From Cloeon dipterum (lineage: Eukaryota; Arthropoda; Insecta; Ephemeroptera; Baetidae), in NCBI RefSeq assembly GCF_949628265.1, contig NC_088790.1, forward strand, positions 14,574,545 through 14,638,544: DNA of 64,000 nucleotides, read 5' to 3'. The notes below the pieces were generated by a model, which worked only from the letters and a program-made list of their open reading frames with translations, did no database searches and was not told the DNA's origin. Every line of letters starts with the position of its first letter. Within the stretch, counting starts at the first letter, position 1. Position numbers and translations under genes: made by a program. Positions 11,701 to 24,105 of this stretch are shown piece by piece.

Positions 11701-14700
11701 TTACCTCCCCAGCCAAAACTTTGCAATATGACACCTACTTTTAGCCGATTTAGGCTGTTTTAGACACTTCTAGACTATTTTAGAATTTTAGGTCCCATAA
11801 TGATTCAAAGGTCAGAAAAAAATCACAGCGCGCAGTTATTGTTGTGGAAATTTCCTTTCTAACGGTTTCTTTCTTGGCGTTTTAATTTTGTGTTATTTCT
11901 TCTCTATTTCTTAACTTTTTAAACACGAAAAAACGTTCTAGGAAATGATTTCACAGCTAAAACACCGTTCCAGCTTAAGTAAACTATAGTGCTAATTTTT
12001 AATGAACCTTATTTTGATGTTCAAAATTTCTAAAATTTAATTTTAATCTAAACTTCTCATTCAGACTTTCCTATGTGTTTATTCGACTGATAAAAGAAGC
12101 TGTGAAATTTTGCGTTTGGTGAGCACGCGATTTCAAAAGCTGACTTAATTCAATCTGGATCAACGCTGTGAAGGAGAATATATAAAATCTCAAGATAAGT
12201 TTTCTTCCATGCATCTTCTGCATCAGTTATTGCTCTTTAATTGGGCTGATTAGTCAGCGGCCAAACACGCTGCTCTTCTCTCCAGAGTCAACAAATGCGG
12301 GCACGCGCGCGAGATAAGACGCGCGGGTCGTCTAAAAGTCTCGCTCACGAGTATTGCGCGAAAACGCGTCAAAACGAGACGTGCTTCTTATCTAATTGAG
12401 TGGTACAAAGCCTTTCATTCATAGTCCAGCAGCTTTATCTGCATCGAGACGAAATGCGAGAAATTGCACGAGCCGCGTCTGTCGAAAGCGGTTCTCTTTC
12501 TTTTTCCCTCTCCTTTCTCTAGAAATCGACTCTTTATTTTAGTCTGGAAATGCGCAAAACAAAAAGCTCCGACTGTTTGGAGGAAAACGCGTGGCTGCAA
12601 AGTTCAAAGGCGCTTTTGTAAACACACGTGTCGTGAGACTAAGTATGTGTGTTTTGACCCTCCGGTGTCCGCCGAGGTGACGAAAAACTGATGGCCAATG
12701 ATGCAACCCATCTACAACTGAAAGGGAGTCGTGTGTTTCCCCGCAGCCGCAGGGACCATTCTCGGAAAACACATCAGTCGGCCCGCTTCCCAGAATCGGA
12801 ACTAACCTATCCCCACGATCGTGTTTTGGTCGAATTCCCCGCCCGTCGAATGGCTTTTTTAATGCATACTAAACGGCTTTTGTGTCCTTTCCAACGCACT
12901 AACGCTCGTCTGACCGAGACATAGATATTTATATAATTGGAAATGGAAACTCTTGTTTCAAAACATCTACAGAACAGTGAAAATGCGAACCACCAAGAAG
13001 AAAGTTTCGTCAATGGTCAATATATTCTCAGAATTTAAAAGGAAATTTTTGCATCAGACGAGGACTTTCATGGAATTAGAAGACAAGTACTACCAAACAA
13101 AATCACAACAAGTTAATATAATTTCTTAATAATATAAAAATACTTAATAGTGAAAACAGAGCTTTAGGAAAACTGCAAACCAAAAAAAACAATATATTTT
13201 TAAATTTAAAAATAATTCATAAACAGCGACCTTTATTAGTAGCTCTAAGTCAATGTCAAGTTGAAAATATTTGACAAGTATTTTTTTGCATCACGAAATT
13301 CTGTAACCGCACATATAAAGTAAAAAATAGCATTTTAAATTTGTTCAGCATGCAGGGTATTCACTTGTAAGTAAAGCCATAGTAAATTTTTATTATCTTT
13401 TAACCTAAAAAAGTTTAAAATTATTTTCAAGTAATTTTTCGATACGGAGATTTAGGAAATTTATTGATATGCTTTATTTGTAAATTTTATCAAAGTGTGA
13501 CAATGTTTCAAGAGTTGACTGCAAACATTTGTGTAATAAAAAACTAAATGGAGGCACGTGCATTTTTATCAGATTTCCTACCTACAAAATAATCAAGATA
13601 ATAAAGTACTATGAGAAAGAATGAATGGCAGTATTTCGCATCGTTTTGCAATGATAAGATTATGATAGGAATGTTGTTACACGTGAGATCTCGGCATGGT
13701 TAGCTTTACTGGCGCAACAGCTTTTATTGACCATTCGCATCAAAACGCTTTAATTTCCATGAACAAAAAAAAACGATGGCGCTGACGACGTCATTGACTT
13801 TCACTTTCACGGTGCTAATCACTCGTATATACGCGGCTGAGGCAATTTACTAAACGCATAATTAGGATTTTCACGCGACTCAGCTTAACCGATGACAGAA
13901 AATATGTACTACTTGCCTTTTCAATTGATACCCAAGCTCTAAAAACACTGAAGACTGTATATGGGGTGTGAATTTTTTTCTGTGCATCCCATTTTTAGTA
14001 AGTATAAGAATTTTTGAAGAAAATTTTGAGACACATTTAAAATGGTTTATTTTAAAAAATGAGATTTGGTAGAAGATTTTTGATAAAAATTTTAGTTACT
14101 TTTAGCGCTTGTACATTCATATCATAGGAAAATTTGGTCAAATATCGATTCAACTGCAATGAATGTCACTTTTAGTATAAAATGCAAAATAAAGATTTTT
14201 TTAACAATTTACGACCAACAGAAAAAACATAAAATAATAACGTAGACATTTCTATTATAAGATTAAATTCACGGCTATTTTCAATTTGCCAAGTAAAAGA
14301 AAAAACTGCACTTTATACTCATAACTCGTCGAGTTGGAAGAGGACAGAGAGCTCTGAGAAAGAGAGAAGCAGCGAGCCAAAAATGCATGCAATCACGGCC
14401 AAAAATAAAGGCACACACATGACCATTATCAGGCTGGATCATTACGAGTGTATTATGGTCGGACGGGCAGGCAGGCGGGCTGCGAGGAATGGATTGGAAG
14501 AAGAGGGTGCAATTCCCTCTCGCCAGGCAGGCACCGCGCGTTGGATGTGCGCGGCGCCACTAAAGTGCCACTTGGTCTCCCAGCCGGCGGATACAGACAC
14601 AAAAACTATACACACGCAATTCAGCCCCCGCGCCGATCCGTTTCCCGGGGCTCGATTCAGCAGCTCTCCGCAGAACAATCGCCAAGATTCATGAATGACT

Positions 14701-17151
14701 TTGCGAAAACGCCGCAAGATTTGCTTCTGAGATAGCCCAGACGAAAAATTCCCATTGATCTGCAGAGCGGAAAATTTTTGGCAGAGCTTCCGACCCGCAA
14801 TGAATGAAGAGCTCATTCCTCGATACCAAACGGATGGAGATTCTATTTAAAATGGGGAAAATCCACATGAATAGGGCTGCGAATTTCAGACGGCTTTCAA
14901 TGTAAAATATTAGGTTTGAGACCTTTATGGTGTATATATATAGTTTTTAGCGCAAATCACGTATGAGGAATTTAACTGCATTTTTGGGGAGATTTTTTAA
15001 CTTTTTGGTAAATGTTTAATTTGTTTCAATTGCTTTAACTAAAAATCAATATTTGCATACACTTTCAGAAAAGTGGAGTGTCTATTTAATCACAGAAAGA
15101 GCAGTATTAATAATTAAGTATGATTTTTCATTATCTTTGAAACAATAGAACCAGGAACAAAATAATGTTTCTTGCTCTTGATTTAATTTAAAAATATTCT
15201 TATCTACAATTACAAAAAACAGTTTTTGTAGGAAGAACTGGTTAAATAACTAAAATTAAATTAATTTTTTTAGCCCCAAACAATTTAATTTGCTAAATAA
15301 GTCGAAAAATTTGTAACGAAACAAACTACTCACATTTTACAAAAAATCTTCCTTTTCGATTAAAATACGGAAAAAGTGAACTGAATGAACCAAATATTTC
15401 ATTGTTTTGGATTTTCAGCCGATTTAGATGGTTTGGACCACTTAAGACAATTTTAAAATGGTTAAAAATTTTCAAAATTCCTGTTAATTTGAGGGTTTGG
15501 TGAGATATGGAAGCTTAGAAAAAAATCCTCTATCTAAAATTTACAGCCCTGCCCCATAAAATAACGACCAAATGGAGCCAAAAATATGTTATTGAAAGTG
15601 GTAATACAAATCAATAGAAGAAACGTCCCTTTTAGTTTGTTGCTTTGTTTGTCTCCGCTCTTTCTGTCCAAGTGCATTGGCCGCATTTTCGTCATGTGTT
15701 TTGGACGAATATTTTTAAGCGGGCGACCCATAAATAAATAGAAGCTACGGTTGTTTGTTTTCTCACCTTGCACACACAGTTGTAGCAAAGGAATTCCTTC
15801 TCCACCGGCACCTTCATCCCCTCGTCCTTGCAAGTCATCAGGTGGCCTGTGGTCAGATAAAGAATGTGATTTTTTACTCCTGCACCCAATAGTGGCACTC
15901 AAGCAACCCAAGAAAGGAATTTTATCAAGTACTTTATTTGTTCACAGCCGACGTTTTAAAAGGGGGAAAATGTTACTTGTTGTGAAGTGCGTCAAAGAGG
16001 GGTTTTCAAGGTTGTTTTTTCTGAACAATAGACATTTTTGGATTTACCCAATTTTTTGAGAAACAGGCCATAAATTGTGGAATTTTAAGCTGGCAGGTTG
16101 AAAATCTATAAAAAATATCATGAATGGCGTTTCGATTAATATTTAGTCATGAAAGAGACAAAATAAAATCTAAAAAAACTTCCAACAGTGTTTTTTTCAC
16201 AAAATTTAAACCAAGGAAAAATTTATAGTAAAATTTCTAGCAGTTAAAAATGGGAAATATTAAGATCAATATTTATTTAAATACAAATTTGATATGGAAT
16301 CGTGATTACAGAAAAACTATGAATTAATATCCACGAAACTGCATTCTGTTCTTATATGACAGGTGCAACTTGGGTGAAAACAACAGATAAAAAGTGACTA
16401 ATCAATAAGTAATGCTGAAAAATCAGTGATCTGACATTTTGTGGTTTGAAAGTCTAAGTTGTGTGGAAGAAGAGAAATTGTATTAATTTGAGCGGAATAT
16501 AATGTTTTCCAGATTTTCCAATTGAGGAATGGAACCTTATGTTTTATTTATTCCAAGATACACACTAAAAACTAGTGATTTTTATAAGAATTGAAAATTT
16601 ATTTAGTCAATTATCCGCCGTTTTCACGCAAGATGGAAAAATATTCAAGAATTTCAATTTTTTTAAAAAAAAATGGAATTTCTTATTATTAAACGCGTCG
16701 TCATTGTTAAATGAAATTTTAATAGATAAAATGAGGAAAAACAAAAGTTTTGTACCTAAATTTATTTTGAAATTCTAAACAAAGTTTCAAAAAATTTCAT
16801 GTACAAATTGTCAAATTTTCTTTAAATGAAATTGGAAAAAAACAGACTTAATACTTTTTGAATAAAATAATTTAATGCCACTTTCAATTTTTTATATGAT
16901 GAAATGAATTTTAATCATCATTTAAAATCTGACTCGGAGACTATTGAACAATTTAACTTTTTATATCAACGATGTTAAAACCTGTTTTCTAAATCTTATT
17001 GGAAGAAAACCGAAAAACAAAAATAATTTGAAGAGGAGAGAATTTAATAAAAATCTCAGTCAGTCGATCTGCTGATTTTACCTTTCAAGTCGGCGTCCAC
17101 CTTGAGCAGCAGCATGAGCAGCAGGCAGAGGAGGAAAGTGTTGGCCATCAT
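5962..17151 (-). CDS. cv-2: crossveinless-2 / BMPER homologue, secreted BMP modulator
   Basis: Twelve exons on the minus strand, given in transcript order: 17082-17151, 15767-15846, 10917-11019, 10690-10860, 10141-10347, 9623-9744, 9399-9566, 8918-9122, 8537-8724, 8340-8481, 7237-7627, 5962-6232. They total 2118 nt, giving 705 residues. All introns are GT-AG and every phase is consistent. Order of parts: signal peptide, five cysteine-rich VWC modules (about residues 28-374), a VWD domain (about 376-525) and a C8 segment, then a polybasic tail. This is the Cv-2/BMPER architecture, and the length is close to vertebrate BMPER (about 685). Cv-2 binds BMPs and heparan sulphate outside the cell and either promotes or blocks signalling. 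Oddities: the GDPH autocleavage motif at the start of VWD is absent, and no TIL domain follows C8. The start is the first of two adjacent ATGs before a good signal peptide. Confidence 0.9.
11045..11960 (+). mobile_element. Candidate repeat family copy B in cv-2 intron 2
   Basis: It starts AGGGCTGTGAATGT at 11045, like copy A at 14873. Inside it are words shared with copy A: TTTAGCGC and GGGGAG followed by TTTTTAA in the left third, and near 11741 TTTTAGCCGATTTAGG with a further, diverged stretch. The right end is uncertain. No coding potential was seen. This looks like an old, diverged non-autonomous element rather than a fresh insertion. Confidence 0.35.
11098..11107 (+). promoter_or_regulatory. 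Full Grainyhead-type site in cv-2 intron 2
   Basis: AACCGGTTTT matches the Grainyhead/GRHL consensus AACCGGTT exactly. It falls inside repeat copy B, so it may have been carried in by the element. Function is inferred from sequence only. Confidence 0.35.
12180..12860. promoter_or_regulatory. GATA-rich, CG-rich block in cv-2 intron 2
   Basis: GATA motifs lie at 12194-12199, 12313-12318, 12387-12392 (reverse) and 12435-12440 (reverse). They are followed by several hundred bases clearly richer in CG than the surrounding intron. No splice-supported coding exon was found. This is compatible with an enhancer or alternative promoter of cv-2. Confidence 0.3.
14320..14820. promoter_or_regulatory. Complex, CG-rich intronic block in cv-2 intron 2
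   Basis: About 500 bp of higher-complexity, GC-richer DNA inside an AT-rich intron. It contains a Mad-like GGCGCC core followed by an inverted GTGCC about 6 bp later, and several CAGAC/GTCT half sites. cv-2 is itself a BMP target in flies, so a Smad-responsive element would make sense. The known composite Mad-Medea spacing is not matched exactly. Confidence 0.25.
14873..15550 (+). mobile_element. Candidate repeat family copy A with terminal inverted repeats
   Basis: The left end AGGGCTGCGAATTT (14873-14886) and the right end AAATTTACAGCCCT (15537-15550) are inverted copies with 12 of 14 positions matching, enclosing about 680 bp. Internal words recur in copy B. A CAGGGCTG-like terminus would suit a non-autonomous hAT-type element, but I could not find a convincing target-site duplication and there is no transposase frame. 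Confidence 0.4.
17082..17151 (-). other. cv-2: cv-2 coding exon 1: signal peptide
   Basis: The exon encodes MMANTFLLCLLLMLLLKVDA followed by DLK, a classic secretory signal with a hydrophobic Leu-rich core and a small residue (Ala) at the likely cleavage point. It ends in a GT donor in phase 1, which joins exactly to the exon at 15846. Translation could begin at either 17151 or 17148. Confidence 0.85.
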
Positions 17152-17170
17152 CTGCAATCAGAGAGCAGTT
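17152..17170 (-). promoter_or_regulatory. cv-2: Likely 3' splice site directly before the cv-2 start codon
   Basis: Read on the minus strand, the bases before ATGATG are pyrimidine-rich and end in TTGCAG. This suggests that the signal-peptide exon is joined to a separate upstream 5'UTR exon, so the promoter would lie further right in the large intergenic region. Confidence 0.4.
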
Positions 17171-20100
17171 TGCTTGTGACTAACAGCGTTGCCGGCAGAA
17201 TCGAAATGCTGACTAAAATAATCGGCGCATTCACTCGGTTGACAATAATAATCATAAGAATAACACACACACGCTCAGGTTGTGACTCACTGCAGCAGTG
17301 AGTGAGTTCGAGTTGGTTATCAGCTCAGTGGTCGCGGCGCGCGCACCGCGTGCCTTCTTTCATCCACGCCGCTCACCAGATGAATGGGACGGGGCGAGAC
17401 AAAAACGCGACAAGAGCGGCGGCGGCGACACGCCGACGCACCCCAGCTCCATTCTCGGATTGCGGATTTGGCTTTGTCAATGGCTGAAATAACGCTGACT
17501 GGGCATCCATAGGGGTAGTGGCAAAAAACAGGGATGAGTCCAGTGGAAAAACTGTCGCTTGATCAAGCAGAGTACAAGAAGTTCCGCAGAGATTTATATT
17601 GACTAAAGAGATAAACTTATTGATTCGTTTTTATATTTAAAAATGCTCCGATAAGCTAGATATTTTTAAGGGATTTTTAACTTAACATAAGATGGTAAAT
17701 ATGCATGAATTATAGTTGGGATCAAAAATCCGAAATCTGAAGATGTTGCTAAAATTATTATGAACATTAACAGCGCATTTTTTGCAATTTTTCAATTCGT
17801 CTCTTCAAGATCAACCAAACTGTGCAAAGCAAAAGCGAGGGGGTTTCAAAAAAATCATGATTTTCAGAGAGCAAACAAAAAACATCAAGATCCTTAATTA
17901 TTGTGATTTTTAGGATTTTCACAACACTCGACAACAACATAAATTTCTTCTAGTTTTTATTTTCACAACATTAAAGCAGAATTTGACTCCGGAGTCTATA
18001 TTTTTAATTTATGAGCTAATTTTAAATTTCTAATAAATTTTGAATTAAAGAAGGGGTAAAATCTTCAATGATATTAGATAGTAAGAACGATCTATCAATC
18101 GATTCGTAAAAAAACGATTTAACTAAAATTTGATTTTTAGTAATATTCCTAAACAAATTGTCTATTTTATGACTTGCAAACGATGTGCTAGCTTAAAATG
18201 TTTGACTAGTAGTTCATATTAACATCACAGCAGTGTGAATGTTTGAGGAAAAAATTGCATGTTAGAACAGAAAGAACAGGGTTCCCTTGTAAGCAGTTTA
18301 AAAGCTACACAGATTAGAGCCATGTGAATTTTCTTAAATAGTTTCACTCGTAGAAAAAATTGACCTTATCTCTCTCCTCAAGCACTAGTTTGTGTGTAAC
18401 TATTGAATAACAAGGTTTTTGCGTCAAGCAGTACCATCTGTTTTTAATTTAAAATTTGACCTCTATGTATGCTACAAGAAGTACTACAATGATGAGCAGC
18501 ATTTATTTTTCACTTTTCAATTTAATAAAAAAATGAAAAAACCCAGGATTCACGCCTGCGTTTTTATCTTGCATTTAAAGACTGTATGTAAATAATTAAT
18601 ATTGGAGCGTCTCAAACAGCAATAAAATATTTACAGCTAAGCTGATTGCAATCTAAATAATAATCCTAATTTTCGTGGCATATTCGCTTCAGAAATCCCG
18701 CAGAGCAGTATATCTGTTAGCCATCCAAATCCGTGTGTCTGTGTTTGTGCCGATTGCGCACATCCCTGGCTATGGATATATTTTAAAGACGCGCACACTT
18801 ATGGATTTTTCCGTTGGCGCGGAATGCAAATGTGCAAAATATGGTAAGCACCAGATAGTTGCCTCCAGCGCCGGCTGCTTAAATCTGCGCCGACGACAAC
18901 TCCGTGAATAACATTTTACTCTCAAGCGGTGATTTACAACTTTCTATTCTCTTAATGTCCACGCTGCCAGAGTCTTCGAAATGCGCCGTTTGTTTTGTTG
19001 CGAAGTGCCCGATGATGCGAAAACTTCGGCCCACCGTGTTGTTTTGGCAATGGAAAATTTAACCCGCGCTAATTTTTGAAGCCCTCGAGTTAAAAAAAAA
19101 ACTCTTTCCGGTACGTTAAAAAAGCAACTACCAAACTGGACAAAAACCGTGACACTACAAAAAGCATAATTAAGTTTAAAATGTCAAAAACCATCCAAAT
19201 TTTACTAAATATCGTAAAAACTGTATTTGGCTGATAAATCCCAGCTAAAATTTAAATTCTAGTAGAGATAACAACAGTTTCACTTTTATCTTGTAGCCGC
19301 TTGTAGCAGAATTGTTACAACAAGATAAATAATAAAAATTACGCATTTCAAAGTAAACTGAAACAAACTATAAAAAAAGAAATTAAAATTTGGAGCCACA
19401 TAGTAGTGCTAATTAGCAAAAATTTGAAAAAAATATCTCTATGGAAATACAAACACATGAGCGTTTGGGGGAAAATTAATAATCTTAAAAATGGAAAATT
19501 CCACCGGATGGTCCTAATGGCGTAAAAACACACAGCACCCTCCCAACCTTAAAAACAGATAACTGCTGACGGTATACGAAGAGAAATCGACGAATTCCAT
19601 GAATCAGAGACCTCCCTGTCGCCTGTGCTCACTACTTTAGTCTCTTGGGCAATGAGTTGGAATGAAAGCGATAAAAACAATGCACTTATCGCGCAGAGAC
19701 AGGGCAAGAAAAGACAAATGGAGTGTAATGCTGAAGGGAAAGGCTGTATCATATACTTTTGTTTGTTTGTCCGCCTTTTGCTCGCTCTCTTTTCAGCTCC
19801 TCCGCGATGTATACATATTTATGGCCAAAGTTTGTCACCAGCTTTGCGCGTGCTGAGCTCGTGGAGCTAGGAACAGAGATTTATCGCTGCGTTTTTCATA
19901 CTTTCCACCAATTGCTGCCTCCATATTTCAAAATAGTACAAACCAGAGCTCTCCACCCTATGAAATTCCTCAGATTTTTTGTGATAATGATGTGCAATTT
20001 AGACGATTGGTTATTTTTTCTAAATTTCCAATCATTGCGGGACCATAAAATGGGCACAATTCATCAAATTGTGAGCAATTTATTTGACATTTCTCACCTT

Positions 20101-22599
20101 CTAAAATTGTCTGGACCGGATTAAAATTCCATGTAAAACCTGATTTTCGAGTTCTATATTGTTGGTATTGCTGAAATAATAAAGCGCTGAATGCATAAAA
20201 ATGATTTCCAGCTTTTTTTGCATCGGGGACACGAATAATTAATTTTAGATGGTAAAGTAGAAGGTTATTTTATCGTGAAATTTTAAAAAAATCTTCGTAT
20301 TGAGCCCTTTTATAAAAACTGCGGAAATGATATTTATTCCAGAAATTTGCTACTAAAGAGACAAAAAATAATAAATTAAAGGAATGCCTGAATATCCGAC
20401 TTAACCCCATCTTTATCCCAAACCTTAAAAATTTTAATGTTTCTTTTTTAATAAACGGATACATATAAGGAGTGGCGTAAATTAAAACAAACACCTACGT
20501 CTTTTGATTCACTGTCATGAATTTCAAATTGGCAGCCTTCAGATTGCCGCCGGGACTGCAATATACGTATTTTTCCGATATGTTGGCGACTGGGCACAGA
20601 ATCTCGCGTCATGCAGCACTTATTGAATTAGGCAGTGGCCACTTAAGGCTCGTTACAGCTCCCACAGCGAAATGATTACGCGCGCACACTGAAATCCCCG
20701 CATACACTCACTCACTCACAATTGCTCGACTTATTTGTAAAACGAGGTGGGAATAAGCGATCATACAACAATGCTGCTGCTCGCCACTTCGCCAGGCAGC
20801 CAGCCACCCACTCGTATTTTTGCCCATTTCGTTGCTCGGATTACAAGCCAAGTGAGTAGGCTTTAGATACACCACAAAATTTTCGCACAAGATTTAATCA
20901 GTTTTTTTAAGGTTGTTGTAGAATTGTTTTCGAGGACTCGTGACAGTCAAAAATGCGCTATTTATGCGTCTGTAGCTGATGATTCACAAAATTTGTGTTG
21001 CAGTACATTCTACAGGGAATTTCAAATATATTATTTCCACATATATACAGGGAATTTATTAAACAAATATTGCAACTGTATAAATATGTATATTGTAGTT
21101 TGAAAATTTGATGCTTTTAAAACTCTATATTTTGTTTTGTAATTTGGGTTAAATGTTTTCTATTTTTATTTTGTTACATAGAATCGTTGGTTGTACTTTT
21201 GCTTTTTCGTTGAAACAGATCGTTGAGTTTTAATAATAATTTTAATAATTAATTTTTTAATATCAAAACAATTATTTTTAAATCAAGTGAAATTGATCTT
21301 GAAAATAAAATAATTAGAATGATTGTAGTTTCAGCCGCTGTGCTCCTAACAAAAGTCAACAATTTTGGCAAACTTGAGTAACATTTGGAAGGGCAATAAG
21401 ATATTTCACATTGGTCTGTTTATATAGCGTTTGACTATCAGTTTCCCGATTTTCTTAGTTCAAAATTTGAATTTTTACTCTTCACAACAAACCTTGGGCA
21501 AAAGGTATTTTTTAACTTTGCCTCAAGGCAACATGAATGTTTTAAAAGAACAACATGTTGTGCTATATTATCTCAGAATATATTCCGGTATAAACATCAA
21601 ATTTACGGCCGAATCTTTTTTAAATTCATGCTTTTTAATTTCTTGTCTTGAAAAAAGCAAAAATAGCAGCATGGAAATCAATTATAAGCAGAAGGAAAAG
21701 TATAATAGGCTCGATGCCATTGCCGAATTCTTTGGCACGAAAATAAAGACGACCGCGAGAGCGGGTTATCAAAAATATTTTTGGACCCCTTCCACGCAGG
21801 CTGCGAGAATTATTCGGCCGCGTGTTTTTATTTATTGTGAGGAATGCGTGCGAAATGTGTTTTCTGCCCCGCGCCTCCTCGTTTTGCTCCCTTTTGACAC
21901 TTCTTGTCGTCAGCTCCACACACGCAGCCGCGGAATTCAAGCTCAAGGTCTGCCAAATTCGAAAATTCCGACAGCTTGAGTAATATTATTACAGAAAACT
22001 ACAATCAAAACATATATTTTCAAGACAAATTAATGGGGGAATTTTATTTATGAAACTCATTATTGATCATTCCAAATTAATTTATGTCAGTTTCTTTCTA
22101 TATTGTGAAGCAATATCGTTGCTTTTAGCCCACGATTTTTTTTATTAATTTTTGTAATAGTAAGCCATCAAAAATATTTGCCAAATAACAATGTTTAGAT
22201 ACAAAATATTTGCGACAATCTTTTTTTTTTTAATAAATTAATCGTCTAAAATTTTAAACGATCAATAAGCTTTTTGAGCAGGCAAAATAAAAATTTTCTA
22301 ACTGAATTGTTGGCCGAAAAAAAATCAAATTAAAATTCTCCATTGATTACCAGTTACGTTGGTTTAAAAAATTAGTTGATTGTTAAGGTTTTTATTAATT
22401 AACTAAAAGGCTGTAATAAAATCTGCATTTTAGTACCACAAAACACGCTTTGTTTGATTCCATAGTAGCCTCTGTAAGGTATATGCTAAAAATAAACAGT
22501 TAAAATTAAAGTTTCTATTCCTAAAAGACTTAGTCAGATGAAACCTGATATACCTAGTTGTGCACTTTCAGTGTTTAATAAATGTATCATCATTTATAC
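17171..22599. other. Non-coding AT-rich region, left part of the desert
   Basis: No gene is supported. Open frames here, including one of 182 codons at 21431-21979, lack recognisable domains, splice structure or biased codon use. A (GGC)-rich patch lies near 17410-17440 beside the cv-2 start. Local CG-richer blocks near 18660-18900 and 19550-19900 could be regulatory. Confidence 0.45.
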
Positions 22600-23020
22600 A
22601 CTTAAAAGGCTCAAATTTCTATTGATGCGAGTGTTGCCGTCTTTGCTGACCGCATTAAGATGTAGATTTTAAGGAATTAATTTAGACTTCAATCAAGCAC
22701 ACTATTAGCTTCCGCTCAATTAGTCGCAGCTTGAAACTTTTTGCCGTTGTTCCAGCAGAGATCACGGGACTAACGCCGCTCAATCGTTTCATTTTCCCCA
22801 ATTGACTTCTCAAAGCATGAATGGAAACTTGTCTGCTCTCAGGACGTGATCAGCTTTATTTGGTCTGCGATTTCTCATCGACACGAAAAAGCGCCAAACG
22901 CGTTATTCCCTCGGCGATAATTTTGAGAGTGCCGCAGTCGCGGAGAGGAAATGCGAGCAGTCGTCGTCGTCGGTGCGTGTGTGAGGATTAGGGTTGGGAT
23001 TTCAAGTCGATTATTTTTTT
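22600..23020. promoter_or_regulatory. Higher-complexity block, possible enhancer
   Basis: Roughly 400 bp less AT-rich than its flanks, ending in GTCGTCGTCGTCGG-type trinucleotides near 22965. No coding frame or RNA gene was recognised. It may be a cis-regulatory module. Confidence 0.2.
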
Positions 23021-23525
23021 ACTTTATATAAAACCATATGCGCACGAATCACGCAAATCTGAGACTTTTGAGCAACAATTTAAACCTTATTTGGGGCCAA
23101 ATATAATCTAAATCGCTTGAGAAGCCTGATAAACACTTTAAAACGCAGTAGATGGTCTACATTTTCGGCAAATTTAACATTACCACTGTTCAGAAAAGTT
23201 TTTATTTTAAAAAAGCATTAATCTTAGAGAGAAAATTCCAATAATTGTTATTGATTCTTAATTAACACAATCACGAAAATTTCTTTCCATTCACAATTGT
23301 CTCAATATTTGATCCTTTCTTTTCTATATTTTGCGATCAAAGTGGCACTGAAATTTCATTTTAACTGTGCCAATCGATTTCGGTTCGGCAGCCGAGTTAA
23401 TCGGTCAACAATTCGACTAGATTGTGTGCTAAATATTGGTGGAAATGTAAAACCGCTTCTTTTTGGTGGGTTGTGGTCTGAACCTATCAAAATAAATGCG
23501 TGCCACAAGAACGCCGGCTTTTCTG

Positions 23526-23663
23526 ATTGGCGACAGCAGCGACACAGTGACAGCCAGCGGAAACGATAAAAGGCTGGTTATTAGCTGACCTTGTCCCTTG
23601 ATTAACTATGTTGTCTGCCATACATCAAAAGCCAATCAGAGAACCACTCCCTTCCCTGATTGG
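23526..23663. promoter_or_regulatory. Three-copy CCAAT-box cluster
   Basis: CTGATTGG occurs at 23523-23530 and 23656-23663, and its reverse complement CCAATCAG at 23632-23639. The first and reverse copies share a C after the core, so CTGATTGGC is mirrored. These are full NF-Y type CCAAT boxes within 140 bp, beside a TATATA-like stretch at 23664. No transcript can be tied to them. Confidence 0.35.
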
Positions 23664-24078
23664 TATATACTTTTGGCACTCTTTGCTATGTTCTGACCGA
23701 AAAACCACTAAAAAATGATTTTTTAAGTGTCTATAGACTTTCGGCACGACTTGTCGAATTTTCTAACGAGTGATTCAGCTGCCTAACCTAATTCGATTCT
23801 CAGGAATCAATTAGTACTGTTAAAAAAGAAATTCTAGTGTCACTTCAAAAATAATAGGTCATGCTAAGCAATGGAAGACTACGAAAGTCCTTTAGATCAA
23901 GAAAAGTCCCAATTATGATTGACTTTCGTAAAAAATAATTTAATTTCTTTAATAAAACCATCTGAATTTGACCTTAAAGTTAATTTAAGAAGATGTAAAA
24001 ATTACGTGAAAGAATTGTAACCTACACTAACGATTCGTTAGAGAAAACGTCTAAAATTCCCAACCCTAGAAGGATGGC

Positions 24079-24105
24079 GTGTGTTTGTATGTGTGTGTGC
24101 GTATA
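24079..24105. repeat. Imperfect (TG)n microsatellite
   Basis: An interrupted TG-rich run (GTGTGTTTGTATGTGTGTGT pattern). Ordinary simple sequence. Confidence 0.6.

Larger units (their letters stand above)
8918..15846 (-). other. cv-2: cv-2 exons 2-8: five VWC modules
   Basis: VWC1 is split between exons 15767-15846 (CYNCVC) and 10917-11019 (ending DPCCPSQC). VWC2 occupies 10690-10860 (ending NECCSRCP). VWC3 occupies 10141-10347 (CMTCTC, then DCCPKC). VWC4 spans 9623-9744 (CNSCRC) and the first part of 9399-9566 (DCCKTC). VWC5 starts at GECTFGGKTYK near the end of that exon and runs through 8918-9122 (CVSCQC, then QCCPEC). Each has the CxxCxC and CCxxC marks of the family. In Cv-2/BMPER the N-terminal VWC binds BMP and others contact Chordin. 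VWC5 carries a longer insertion between its two motifs than the others. Confidence 0.85.

Noticed and set aside
21431..21979. A 182-codon plus-strand open frame, the longest in the desert
   Set aside because: No domain, no splice context, AT-rich codons typical of the background and a non-ATG beginning; probably chance.
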